Below are positions 36,391 to 47,285 of a DNA stretch of 64,000 bases, piece by piece (positions within the stretch are counted from its first letter, which is position 1; each line of letters opens with the position of its first letter). Below the pieces are notes generated by a model. It was not told the DNA's origin. It made no database searches and worked only from the letters and a program-made list of their open reading frames with translations. Both the position numbers and the translations under genes were made by a program. Source of the stretch: Cyrtodaria siliqua (lineage: Eukaryota; Mollusca; Bivalvia; Adapedonta; Hiatellidae); NCBI GenBank assembly GCA_037043455.1, contig JAWPHD010001230.1:279885-343884 (forward strand), given 5' to 3'.

Positions 36391-37172
36391 TAGTGTCGAG
36401 GCCTGTCTACCAAGTTTCGCTGAAATCTGGCCAGGGGATGATGACAATTAGCCGGACACAATTTGTGTATTAAAGGGCCATAACTCCGCCAAAAATCATT
36501 CAACTGGAACATGTGATGCCATGTGCAACTAGGCTTGGTACTGATCATCTTCGCAAAGTTTCTTTGAAATCCAGTCAAGGGTTCAGGAGATCTAGCCCAG
36601 ACAAAGTTTGTGTATTAAAGCTGTTAAAGGGCCTTAACTCTGCCAAAAATTAGAACACGGAGATGACATGCAACTAGGCTTGGTACTGATCCTCCCTGCA
36701 AAGTTTTGTTGAAATCCGTCCAGGCGTTCATGAGAACTAGTCCGGACAGTTTGTATTAAAAAATTTAAAGGGCCATAACTCTGCCAAAAATCATCAAACG
36801 CGAAACGGCGACGATATGCGCAACTAGGCTTGGTTGCGCATCCTTGCCAATTTTTGTCATCCTTGCCAATTTTTGTTGAAATCCGGCAAGGGGTTCAAGA
36901 GAACTAGTCCGGACAATGTTTGTGTAGAAAAACTTATAAAGGGTCATAACTCTGCCAAAAACCATTCAACCGGAACACAAGGTTTGTGTACAAAAACTTA
37001 TAAAGGGTCATAACTCTGCCGAAAACCATTCAACCGGAACACAAGGTTTGTGTACAAAAACTTATAAAGAGTCATAACTCTGCCAAAAACCATTCAACCG
37101 GAACACGGCGATGATATGCCCATCTAGGCTTGGGACTGATCATTCCTGCAAAGTTTCGCTGAAATCCCACCA
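36391..37172 (+). repeat. Orphan family B3 core array
   Basis: Five or so B3 units (CATAACTCTGCCAAAAATCATT, AGGCTTGGTACTGATC, GTTTCGCTGAAATC) without B head or tail. At about 36915-37105 a 64-bp segment (TTTGTGTACAAAAACTTATA ... ACCGGAACAC) is repeated three times almost without change, a recent local expansion. Confidence 0.8.
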
Positions 37173-37981
37173 GTGAACGAGTGTATGTTTTGTTTTGTTT
37201 GTGTTTTTTGATGAACAATTTACTCAGAAGAAACGTCTTTATTCATGGAAAGATAACTGGTAATTTTATTTACGTTGTGATCAATGTTTATATTTTTCTC
37301 CGCCCGAGTACGCTTTTACCTAACGATATGTTTTCGCATTTTTTACGAGAAAAATTGACAGAAATAACTACACAGACTGGCTTACAATACCTATTAATTA
37401 TTTCAACACGTCTTAAGAAGCAAACATAAAACCGAAACTTGCATCATATAGTACATAAACATATTCTACACACGAACGACGAGTACGGAACAGTTCGACG
37501 AAGAGAACCATTAATTCTGAAGATGGAGAACGGCCCTATTTTAAACGCTTTATAGGCCTATTTATGTTTCGTTACACATTGAAAAAAATATTTTATGTTT
37601 TTCTTATATTTTGTTTAAATTTTTAATACGCAAAGAACAAAATTATAATCTTGCGTAAGTTACGTAGATACGTAGCTTATCTAGAGCTCTGCAGTAAACA
37701 CATATTATTTTATTTGGCCTAAAGTGGGGCATCCTTGTCGCATGGACATGTTTTCTAGTTTAAAGGTTTTCCCTAAATAACTCACAATCCAGAAAACATT
37801 ATCAACTTTTCTTTCTGATTAATCAGCCTTATTAAGCTACCACCGATAAATAAAGAGCTTAAAGTAATTGTATCTATACTAAATCAGTCCACACTAAGTC
37901 TTACTTCTGCCCTTAATTGACGGTGGGTGTAAAACTCAAACAACTTATCTTAAGCTAAATATGATATCGTAATTATCTCAC
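37173..37981. other. Non-repeat intron up to the 37982 exon donor
   Basis: AT-rich, no repeat family recognised. Reading frames here are short and lack domains. Confidence 0.5.
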
Positions 37982-38118
37982 CGAAAGGCAGGGTAAGAAC
38001 TGTTTCCTTCACACAGTTCTGTATGGTCTCGGTATCCAATGAAGACTCAGGGATATCCTGTCCGTCTTCCGCCTGGATGACTATAATAACAGGTTCAAGG
38101 TCAACACGTGTCACAGGT
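37982..38118 (-). CDS. Internal exon of the same zinc-finger gene (second of three)
   Basis: A 137-bp exon lies between acceptor TTATTTTCAG|A and donor TTTCG|GTGAGA. Its first base completes the split Arg codon from the 56319-56839 exon. Then follow 45 uninterrupted codons and one base (G) carried to the next exon. The peptide includes a hydrophobic beta-like run (EPVIIVIQAEDGQD) and a short acidic region (PESSLDTET). It is flanked by non-repeat intron on both sides, unlike most of the window. It is too short to stand out as an open reading frame and was found by matching phases and splice signals. The domain is unrecognised. Confidence rests on phase agreement at both ends and sense codons throughout. 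Confidence 0.85.
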
Positions 38119-38469
38119 CTGAAAATAACAAATGCATATGTTCAGTGCTCCAGATAAGCTTTAAACACAATGTGTGTTGTACACATGAACAAAAGAAAAC
38201 ATTGCGTATTTACATTTACAAATACGTGTATACTTAAAAACATGTTTTAGACAAGTCATTAATGTAAAATGTTTACTCTTTAGTCATTACCATAACAAAT
38301 TTTGCGTATTTCCTCTTCTCACACAGTATACATTGCTCACTCTTGTCTTTTTTAAATGGCATTAATTTGTGTCAAACAGCCGACAAAAAAGCTATTTCTT
38401 TTTTCTTGCAGCAAAGATCTACTAGTAAAATTTTGAGGCACTTGAATGTCATTCAATACCTCAAACTTC
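38119..38469. other. Non-repeat intron upstream of the 38118 exon acceptor
   Basis: No recognised feature apart from the acceptor tract TTGTTATTTTCAG. Confidence 0.5.
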
Positions 38470-39540
38470 AACAAGAGATGATTGTAAAACATATATGCCC
38501 CTCTTCAACGACCATGACACAAACATTTCTGACAAGTTTCGAGTTTGTAGTGCCAGCTGTTCTTGAGTTATCGCGAAGACAAGCAATTTTTAGTGATTTT
38601 TTACATGTTTTGTTACCAAGGCAACCACATTTCTTAAGCGAATCTACCCAAAAGAGAAGATGCCCAACTACACCATGACACAAATATTCCTGCCAAGTTT
38701 CGAGTTTGTAGTGCCAGCTGTTCTTGAGTTATCGCGAAGACAAGCAATTTTTAGTGATTTTTTACCCAAAAGGGGAGGTGCACCACTACACCATGACACA
38801 AACATTCCTGCCAAGTTTTGAGTTTGTAGTGCCAGATGTTCTTGAGTTATCGTGAAGACGAGCAATTTTAAGTGATTTTTACATGTTTTGTTAGCATAGC
38901 AACCACATTTCTTAAGATGATCTACCCAAAAGGGGAGGGGCACAACTAAACCATGTCACTAACATTCCTGCCAAGTTTCAAGTGTGTAGTGCCAGCTGTT
39001 ATTGAGTTATAGCGAAGACAAGCAGCCAAAAGGAGAGGTGCACAACTACACCATGGCACAAATATTTCTGACAAGTTTTGAGATTGTAGTGCCAGCTGTT
39101 CTTGAGTTATCACGAAGACAAGCAATTTTTTAGTGCTTTTTTTACTGTTTTTTGTTACCATGGCAAAAACATTTCTTATGCGAATCTACCCAAAAGGGGA
39201 GGTGCACAACTACACCATGACACAAACATTCCTGCCAAGTTTCAAGTTTGTAGTGCCAGCTGCTCTTCAGTTATCGCGCATACGAAGTAATTTTTAGTGA
39301 TTTTTTACAAGTTTTGTTACCATGGCAACCACATTTCTTAAGCGAATCTACCCAATAGTGGAGGTGCACAACTACATCATGACACAAACATTTCTGCCAA
39401 GTTTCAAGTTTGTAGTGCCAGCTGTTCTTGAGTTAGCGCAAAGACGAGCAATTTTTAGTGATTTTTTACAAGTTTTGTTACCATGTTCCGACCGACCGAG
39501 CGACAAACCGAGCGACAGACATTAAGCATCTACTGAGTAT
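38470..39540 (+). mobile_element. Family G tandem-core element
   Basis: AACAAGAGATGATTG opens seven units of about 162 bp (two shortened to 118 and about 100 bp) with ACACCATGACACAAACATTC, GTGCCAGCTGTTCTTGAG and TTACCATGGCAACCACATTT. The end has GACCGACCGAGCGAC ... GAGCGACAGAC, an analogue of the GACGGAC tract, and ATTAAGCATCTACTGAGTA. No terminal hairpin of the A-E kind is visible. Confidence 0.72.
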
Positions 39541-39660
39541 GACTGGGCGCACTCTATTTTTCTAAGACACGTGAGTTTAATTCTCAATATTTATCGGCGT
39601 TTTAAATGCATTTTTGTATGCATTGTTTTCATTTTTAATGCATTTTTGGTGAAAAAATAT

Positions 39661-40268
39661 GCCTTAATTGTTATACGTATCTCATCTGGAGCACTGTACA
39701 CTCAGTACATCTGAAAACGCACATCTTTATGCTGATGAAATTTATTATGATCCCATAAAGCTACATCAACACAATTTTGTAGTATTCATATATCATCTTT
39801 ATTTTATTCATTTGCCAAATTTCATCAATATCGTACAGAAAATTCATGTATTTTTACTTATTCAAAGTTACCCACTTCATAAACCAAAGTCACAAAGTTA
39901 ATATCGCGTGTGACCACCTCGAGCGTTTAACAATGCCTGGCACCTTCGCTCGAGTGGTCACACGCGATATTAACTTAACTAAGATGTGCGTTTTCAAATG
40001 TACTGAGTGTATGTTATTAATTAAAACAAGAGCTGTCGGAGAACAGCGCAGCTCGACTATTCGATTTTTCAGAGAATAATAAATTATATAGCCAGTATAT
40101 ACCATCAGAAAACAAGGCTAAAACCAGGGGGGGCCTTAATTGTTATACGTACCTCATCTGGAGCACTGTATGTTGTTAATTAAAACAAGAGCTGCCGGAA
40201 AACAGCGCAGCTCGACTATCCAATTTTTCAGAGAATAATAAATTATATAGCCAGTATATACCATCAGT
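39661..40268 (+). repeat. Tandem duplication; one copy carries a MITE, the other an empty site
   Basis: GCCTTAATTGTTATACGTA ... CTCATCTGGAGCACTGTA occurs at 39661 and 40133. TGTTATTAATTAAAACAAG (second copy TGTTGTTAATTAAAACAAG) and the following E head through ATATACCATCAG are also repeated. The copies are alike except for 313 extra bases in the first. Confidence 0.85.
39699..40009. mobile_element. 311-bp MITE, TA target site, with an internal long hairpin
   Basis: Terminal inverted repeats start CACTCAGTACAT(C/T)TGAAAA and extend about 28 bp. TA flanks both ends (39697-39698, 40010-40011), as in Tc1/mariner-type elements. Inside, 39895-39925 and 39947-39976 form a near-perfect 30-bp hairpin (AAGTTAATATCGCGTGTGAC ... 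CTCGAGCG) with one bulged base and a 21-nt loop. No ORF is present. Confidence 0.85.
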
Positions 40269-40630
40269 GGGTGGGGGGGGGGGATGATGCAGTGTGTGAA
40301 ATTTTTATTACTTTCATCAGTTTTAATCCAAAATTGCTGTCATTTTAAAGAAATGTGTGGTCGAAAGGCAACTCGGGGAGGGAGGGGATATCTGGTAACT
40401 TTTATTTTGGCCTCATTTCAGTTTGTTTTTACATTGATATTTCATCTGTGTATCTGAATTTAATCTAATTTGTTTTATATGTAAATGATTGCATTAAAAT
40501 TAAAATTTTAATATCCAAATAATGGAAGATAAAATGAAATGGAGCCCATAAACCAATGGGGGGCAGGGCGGGGGTGCATCATTGATATAGGTGTAGATTT
40601 GACCAAACAAAACAACACAGACATATGTAA
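40025..40630 (+). mobile_element. Family E elements, two tandem heads and one body
   Basis: E heads at 40025 and 40184 (AACAAGAGCTG ... CAGCTCGACTAT). The body 40310-40600 matches 21896-22200, including GGCAACTCGGGGAGGGAGGG. The end is G-rich, then ACAACACAGACATATGTAAA. No E tail hairpin is present. Confidence 0.72.
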
Positions 40631-40854
40631 AACAAGAGGCCCAAGAGGGCCTGTGGACGCTCTACTGGCTCAAACGGCTCTTATATCAAGGGTTGTCGAC
40701 ATATAATTCCCATCAGTACTTCTTTTAAAACATTGCAAAATCAACATGGCTAGGATGTCCTCACCTGGTAATCATGGGCAATAAGTCTGCTGTGTCTAGT
40801 CTGGCATGGGTATTTTCTAATTTGTCCCACTTTCTTCTATGAAAGAAATTTCAT
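40631..40854 (+). mobile_element. Family B head fragment plus a shared repeat block
   Basis: The B head and sub-TIR are followed by about 60 bp of B body. Then GTGTCTAGTCTGGCATGGGT and TTGTCCCACTTTCTTCTATG occur, also found at 58770-58830. Confidence 0.65.
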
Positions 40855-42024
40855 AACAAGAGGTCAATGACCTTGAAGCTCTACTGATAGATTTTTGATA
40901 GCTAGGACAGCTTTCCTGTGAAGTTTCATGAAAATCCATCAAGTAGTTTCATAGGAGTAGTCGCTACAAGTTTTCATTATATAACTCTATGTAAACAAAG
41001 ATGGCCACTGGCAGCCATGTTTAATGTCAAATAAAAATATTTTTTGACAAGGATCAACATCATGTCATACTGATCATTTTAGAAAAAGTCACATATCAAT
41101 ATCACTTCTAGTTTTCAAGAAGTAGTCGCTACAAACTTGTATTTTGAAAATCTATTTTTAGCCATGGTGGCCATCTTCAATTTCCGGCCGACCTGAAATT
41201 TTGCTAGGATCAATAAGACATCAAGAGCAATATTCCTGTGAATTTTCATGAATATCCGTCTAGTAGTTTCAGAGGAGTAGTCGCTACAAATTTTGATCAT
41301 ATAACTCTATGTAAACAAAGATGGCCGCTGGCGGCCATATTGAACGTTGCATCACAATAATTTTCGACGAGGATCAACATCATTCCATACTGATCATTTT
41401 AGAAAAGTCCCATATCAATATCACTTATAGTTTTCAAGAAGTACTCGCTACAAACTTGTTTTTTGAAAATCTATTTTTAGCTGTGGCTGCCATCTTGAAT
41501 TTCCGACCAACCTGAAATGTTGCTAGGATCATTTAGACATCAAGAGCAACATTCCTGTGAAGTTTCATGGAAATCCGTCGAGTAGTCCCAGAGGAGTAGT
41601 CGCTACAACTTTTTACTAAATAACTCTATGTAAACAAAGATGGCCGCTGCAGCCATGTTTAACGTCGAATCAAAACGATTTTCGACAAGGACCAACATCA
41701 TGTCATGCTGATCATTTTAGAAAAAGTCCCATATCAATATCACTTAAGAGTTTTCAAGAAATAGTCGCTACAAACTTGTTTTTTAAAAATCTATTTTTAG
41801 ATTTGGCAGCCATCTTGGATTTCACATCAACATGAATTTTTGCTACGATCAACTAACTTCATGGGCAACATTTCTATAAAGTTTCATGAAAATCCATTCA
41901 GTAGTTTCAGAGGAGTAGTAGCTACAAAAAAAAGTTTACGGACGGACAGACGGAGGGACAGACGGACGACAGATGCCGCACCACGGCATAAGCTCTGCTG
42001 ATCTCTGATCAGTAGAGCTAAAAA
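40855..42024 (+). mobile_element. Family A element, complete
   Basis: Head, sub-TIR, seven half-units, GACGGACAGACGGAGGG tract and GCTGATC-TCT-GATCAGTAGAGCTAAAAA tail. Confidence 0.88.
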
Positions 42025-42088
42025 TGGGGGAGGGGGATGGGGGGGATTAACATATTAACATTCTAAGCAAATCTGCTAAAGATCAGAT

Positions 42089-43402
42089 AAACAAGAGGTC
42101 AATGACCTTGAACTGATTGATTTTGATTTCAGGAAGTAGTCGCTACAAACTTGTTTTTTGAAATTTATTTTTAGCCGTGGCGGCCATCTTGAATTTCCGG
42201 CCGACCTGAAATTTTGCTAGGATCAATGAGACATCAAGAGCAACATTCCTGTGAAGTTTCATGAAAATCCGTCAAGTAGTTTCAGAGGAGTAGTCGCGAC
42301 AAGTTTTCATTATATAACTCTATAAAAAAAGACGGCCGCTGACAGCCATGTTTAACATCGAATCAAAATGATTTTTGACAAGGACCAACATCATGTCATG
42401 CTGATCATTTTAGAAAACGTCCCATATCAATATCAATTATAGTTTTCAAGAAGTAGTCGCTACAAACTTGTATTTTGAAAATCTATTTTTAGCCATGGAT
42501 TAAAGATGAAGGCACTATCTAATTAACGAGGCAAAATACAGCATTTTTAATTAAATCAAGGACCGTAACTCCACTGTTGCTGGTCGGATCTGGCTGGTTT
42601 TCGAACTTGTCCATGCCTTCATTTATATAAACAATCTGTAAAAGTTTGGTGAAGATTGGATGAAAGATGAAGGCCCTATCGTCTTGAGGCAAAATATAGC
42701 ATTTTTAACTAAATCAAGGACAATAAATCTGCTGTTAATCGTCCGATCTAGCTGGTTTTCGAACTTGACCGAGCTTTCATTGATATTAACAATCTGTGCA
42801 AGTTTGGTAAAGATCAAATATTAAATGAAGGAGCTCGAGTTTTCACAAGGCTTAATATGGCATTTTTCAGCAAAACAAGGGCAGTAACTCCGGTGAAATT
42901 AATCCGATCTGGCTGGTTTTCGAACATGTCGGAGCTTTCATTGATATAAAGACACTGGTAAAGGTTCGTAAAGATCCGAATAATATTGAAGGCCCTAGAG
43001 TATTCACAAGGCAGAAAATAGCATTTTCCAGAAAAACAATGGCCATAACTCCGGTGTTACTGATCCGATTTGGCCGGTTTTCGAACTTGTCCGAGCTTTT
43101 ATTGATATTAACAATCTGTGCAAGTTTGGTAAAGATCAAACAATAAATGAAGGTGCTAGAGTGTTCACAATGTATGGCATTTTTCACCAAAACAAGGGCC
43201 ATAACTCCGGTGAAACTAATCCGATCTGGCTGGTTTTCGAACTTGTCCGAGCTTTCATTGATATAAAGACACTGTCAATGTTTCGTAAAGATCTGATTAA
43301 TAATGAAGGCCCTAGAGTGTTCACAAGGCAAAAGTTAACCGACGACGGACCGACGACGGACAACTCATCATCCAATAAGCTCTGCCAGTAGAGCTAAAAA
43401 TC
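42089..43402 (+). mobile_element. Chimeric element: family A head, family B core and tail
   Basis: An A head and 2.5 A half-units run to TTTTTAGCCATGG at about 42498. B1 and B1' units follow to 43330, then GACGACGGACCGACGACGG and a shortened B tail (GCTCTGCCAGTAGAGCTAAAAA). Head and tail sub-TIRs therefore do not match fully (CTACTGAT against CCAGTAGAG). Confidence 0.78.
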
Positions 43403-43983
43403 ATTGGCCATGTTTTTCAATGAATCAGGTCGGCTTTAGCAATCTCGATTGAGGATCACCTAATTATCATTTCTGTGAAATCATTTTGAATTCTAATCAG
43501 TAGTTTCAAAAGACAAGATTTTTTTAAGTTTTTCAAAAAAAATCTTTCTTGTTGCCATAACAACCAGTTTTTTGGGTGGACAAGTCCAATTTTAGCTATT
43601 TTGACAAAGGGCCTTGAATGCTTCCTGTGAAGTTTCATCAAAACTGGCCACGTCATATTGGAGAAGATGTTGTTTGAAGTTTTCTATATAGGGAAACGGC
43701 TCCGCACCCTGGCAGAGTTTTTTTTAGTTTTTCTTCTCATTGCCATAGCAACCAGGTTTTTGGATGGACCAGCCGATTTTAGCCATTTTGATCGAGGGCT
43801 ACCCAAGGATGCTTCGTGTGAAGTTTCATCAAAATTGGACAAGTCATTTAGGAGATGTCTGTGAAGTTTTCTATATAGCTATATAGAGAAAAAGGCCTAC
43901 CCCTTCCACGAATCAGGTCGGCTTTAAAAATAGTGATTGAGGATCACCTAATTATCATTTCTGTGAAATTATTTTGAATTCTG
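43403..43983 (+). repeat. Family K core
   Basis: Units carry TTTTTCAATGAATCAGGTCG, GAGGATCACCTAATTATCAT, GTTGCCATAACAACCAG and AAGTTTCATCAAAACTGG. The same core is at 50551-50815. No head or tail was recognised. Confidence 0.65.
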
Positions 43984-44469
43984 ACCAGTACAGGGTTCCG
44001 CAAATATGGTTGCCCGACGCCCCGGGCAGGTGGATTTTGGGTGCGGGCAAGTGACCTTCGCAAATCTGGTTGCCCACCACTTGCCCGACTGGACGTTTCC
44101 AATCTAGACCAACTCAAGTGGCAAACTCGTCTAATCAAAATGTGATAATTGAACAAAACTGACCGCTGTTTATCACCGTGAGCGCTTGTTAATAAGATCA
44201 AACAACTTTCGGTACAATCAACATTCTCGCAACAGGCATTATTTTTAATATACGATTAACTCGCACAACACAGTAGATCACAATTTATCCTGACTCGACT
44301 GTCAGGTGTGTCGATCGTCCGATGAAATTGCGGCAATTATTTCCGTGACCTTCCAACCATAAACATAGCTTCTAGCAGAAACTTTTCAAATTAATCTCTG
44401 AACATCATTTGGACCTTTCACCAATCAAATACAGAAAACTCTTTCTTAATTTGCAAATTTAATTTAAAA
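43984..44469 (+). mobile_element. Left end of a CAGGG-type DNA transposon
   Basis: CAGGGTTCCGCAAATATGG is followed by GGGCAAGTGAC text that reappears inverted near 50500-50545 (CTTGCC-rich in reverse). The sequence to 44469 is otherwise unique. The two ends might flank a 6.5-kb element full of later insertions, but no clean right terminus or target duplication is visible. Confidence 0.4.
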
Positions 44470-45322
44470 ACCTTTAAAAAAAGTCCAACCTTTCATTGAT
44501 AGTAACAATCTGGCACAGTTTGGTAAAGATCAGATGAAAAATGAAGCCCCTATCGTCTTAACGAGGCAACATATAGCATTTTGAACTAAGTCAAGGGCCA
44601 TAACTCCGCTGTTACTGGTTTGATCTGGCTGGTTGTCGAACTTGTCTGAGCTTTCATTGATATTAAGGCAGAAAATAGCCATTTTCAGAAAAAAAACAAG
44701 GGCCATAACTCCTCTGTTACTGGTTCGATCTGGCTGGTTTTCGAACTTGTCCAAGCTTTCATTGATATTAACAATCTGATAAAGTTTGTTAAAGATAGGA
44801 TGAAATGAAGCCCCTATCGTCTTAACGAGGCAAAATATAGCATTTTGAACTAAATCAAGGGCCATAACTCCGCTGTTACTGGTCCGATATGGTTGGTTTT
44901 CGAACTTGTTCGAGCTTTCAACGACTTTAACAATCCGATAAAGTTTGGTAAAGAACGGATGAACAATGAAGCCCCTATCGTCTTAACGAGGCAAAATATA
45001 GCATTTTTAACTAAATCAAGCGTAACTCCACTGTTACTATTCCGATATGGCTGGTTTTCGAACTTGTCCGAGCTTTCATTGATATTAACAATCTGATAAA
45101 GTTTGGTAGAGATCAGATGAACAGTGAAGCCCCCATCGTCTTAACGAGGCATTGACATTGACATTAACAATGCGGTAAAGTTTGGTAAAGATTGGATGAA
45201 AAATGAAGGCCCTATCGTCTTAACGAGACAAAAGTTAACGACGGACGGACGACGGACAGACGGATAACGGAAAACTCGCCATCCCATAAGCTCTGCTGGC
45301 CATTGGCCAGTAGAGCTAAAAA
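44470..45322 (+). mobile_element. Family B element, head missing
   Basis: Five B1 units, then GACGGACGACGGACAGACGG and GCTGGCC-ATT-GGCCAGTAGAGCTAAAAA. Confidence 0.82.
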
Positions 45323-45440
45323 AATAAAAAATATTGAGTTTCGAGAGGGGGGTGAGGAGAGGCGGGGGTGGGGGGCGAAGGGGCAACATATGTGTAAGAA
45401 GCTGTGTAAGAATTGACTAAAACAACACAGAAATATGTAA
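45323..45440 (+). repeat. G-rich module with AACAACACAGAAATATGTAA end
   Basis: GAGGGGGGTGAGG ... GGGGGTGGGGGGCGAAGGGG followed by GTGTAAGAATTGACTAAAAC. Related blocks lie at 22190-22330, 40260-40630 and 48851-49058, each directly before an element head or fragment. Confidence 0.7.
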
Positions 45441-47285
45441 AAAGGGCCTGTGGATGCTCTACTGGATCTAGATAAAGTTTATGTGTAAGGGGCCATAACT
45501 CTTTCAAATATCGTTCAACCAGAACATGGTGAAGATATACGCAACTAGGCTTGGTACTGATCATCCTTTTCAAGTTTCGTTAAAATCCAGTCAGAGGTTC
45601 AGGAGAACTAGCCTGAAAAATGTTTGTGTATCAAAAACCTTTAAAGGGCCATAACTCCATCAAAAATCTGTTAACCGGAATGCCACGATGATATGCACAA
45701 CTATGCTTGCTGCTGATCATCCCTGTAAAGTTTCGTTGAAATGTGGGGAGGCGTTCGGGAGAACTAGTCCAGACAAAGTTTGTGTATTAAAACCTTTAAA
45801 GGGCCATAACTCTGCCAAAAATCATTCAACCGGAACACGGCAATGATTTGCACAACTAGACCTGATACTGATCATCCTTGTCAAGTTTCGTTAAAATCCA
45901 GCCAGGGGTTCAGAAGAACTAGCCCTGAAAATGTTGTGTATTAGAAACCTTAAAGGGCCATAACTCCACCAAAAATCTGTTAACTGGAACGCGACGATGA
46001 TATGCACAACTATCCTTGGTGTTGATCATCCCTGTAAAGTTTGGTTGAAATGTGAGGAGGCGTTCAGGAGAACTAGTCGACAAAGTTTGTGTATTAAAAC
46101 CTTTAAAGGGACATAACTCCGCCAAAATCATTTAACCAGAACGAGGTGACGACATGTACAACTAGGCTTGGTACTGATCATCCTTGAAAAGTTTCACTGA
46201 AATCTGGCCAATGAAGGCCCTTTCTTCTTAATGAGGCCAAAATATAGCATATTTCAGAAAATCAAGGGCCATAACTCCGGTGTAAATGGTCCAATCTGGC
46301 TGGTATTGAAATTTGTTGGAGCTTTCATTGAGAGTTACAATCTGGTAAAGTTTGGTAAAGATCGAATGAAAAATGAAAGCCCTATCATTAACGAGGCAAA
46401 ATATAGCATATTTAACTAAATCAAGGGCCATAACTCCGCTGTTCTGGTGCAATCTGGTAGGTTTTCGAATTTGTCCGAGCTTTCATTTATATTAACAATC
46501 TGGTAAAGTTTGGTAAAGATCAGACGAAAAACGAAGGCTCTATCTTAATATAGCCTTTTTAACTAAATCAAGGGCCATAACTCCGCTGTTGCTGGTCCGA
46601 TCTGGCTGGTTTTTGAACTTGTCCGAGCTTTCATTGATATTAACAATGTGGTTAAGTTTGGTAAAGATAGGATGAAAAATGAAGGCCCTATCATCTTAAC
46701 GAGGCAAAATATAGCATTTTGAACTAAATCAAGGGCCATAACTCCGCTGTTACTGATTCGATATAAATGGTTTTCGAACTTTTCGGAGCTTTCATTGATA
46801 TTAACAATCTGATAAAGTTTGGTAAAGATCGTATGAACAATGAATCCCCTATCGTCTTAACGAGGCAAAATATAGCATTTTTAACTAACTCAAGGGCCGT
46901 AACTCCGCTGTTACTGGTCCGATATGGCTGGTTTTCGAACTTGTCCAAGCTTTCATTGATATTAACAATGTGGTAGAGTTTGATAAAGATAGGATGAAAA
47001 ATGAAGGCCCTATCGTCTTAACGAGGCAAAATATAGCTTTTTTAACTAAATCAAGGGCCATAACTCCGCTGATACTAGTCCGATCTGGCTGTTTTGAAAC
47101 TTGTCCGAGCTTTCATTGATATTAACAATCTTTTTAAGTTTAGTAAAGATCGGATAAACAATGAAGGCCCTATCGTCTTGAGACAAAAGTTAAGACGACG
47201 GACGGACGACGGACGGACGGACGGACGACGGACTGACAACACACCATCCCATAAGCTCTGCTGGTCCTTGGCCAGTAGAGCTAAA
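45441..47285 (+). mobile_element. Family B element, head truncated, B3 then B1 core
   Basis: Starts inside the B head (AAAGGGCCTGTGGATGCTCT), with B3 units to about 46205 and B1 units to about 47180. The end is GACGGACGACGGACGGACGG and the GCTGGTCCTTGGCCAGTAGAGCTAAAAA hairpin. Confidence 0.84.

Noticed and set aside
38343..39525. ORFs on both strands over family G
   Set aside because: They follow the 162-bp tandem units and are interrupted by unit indels.
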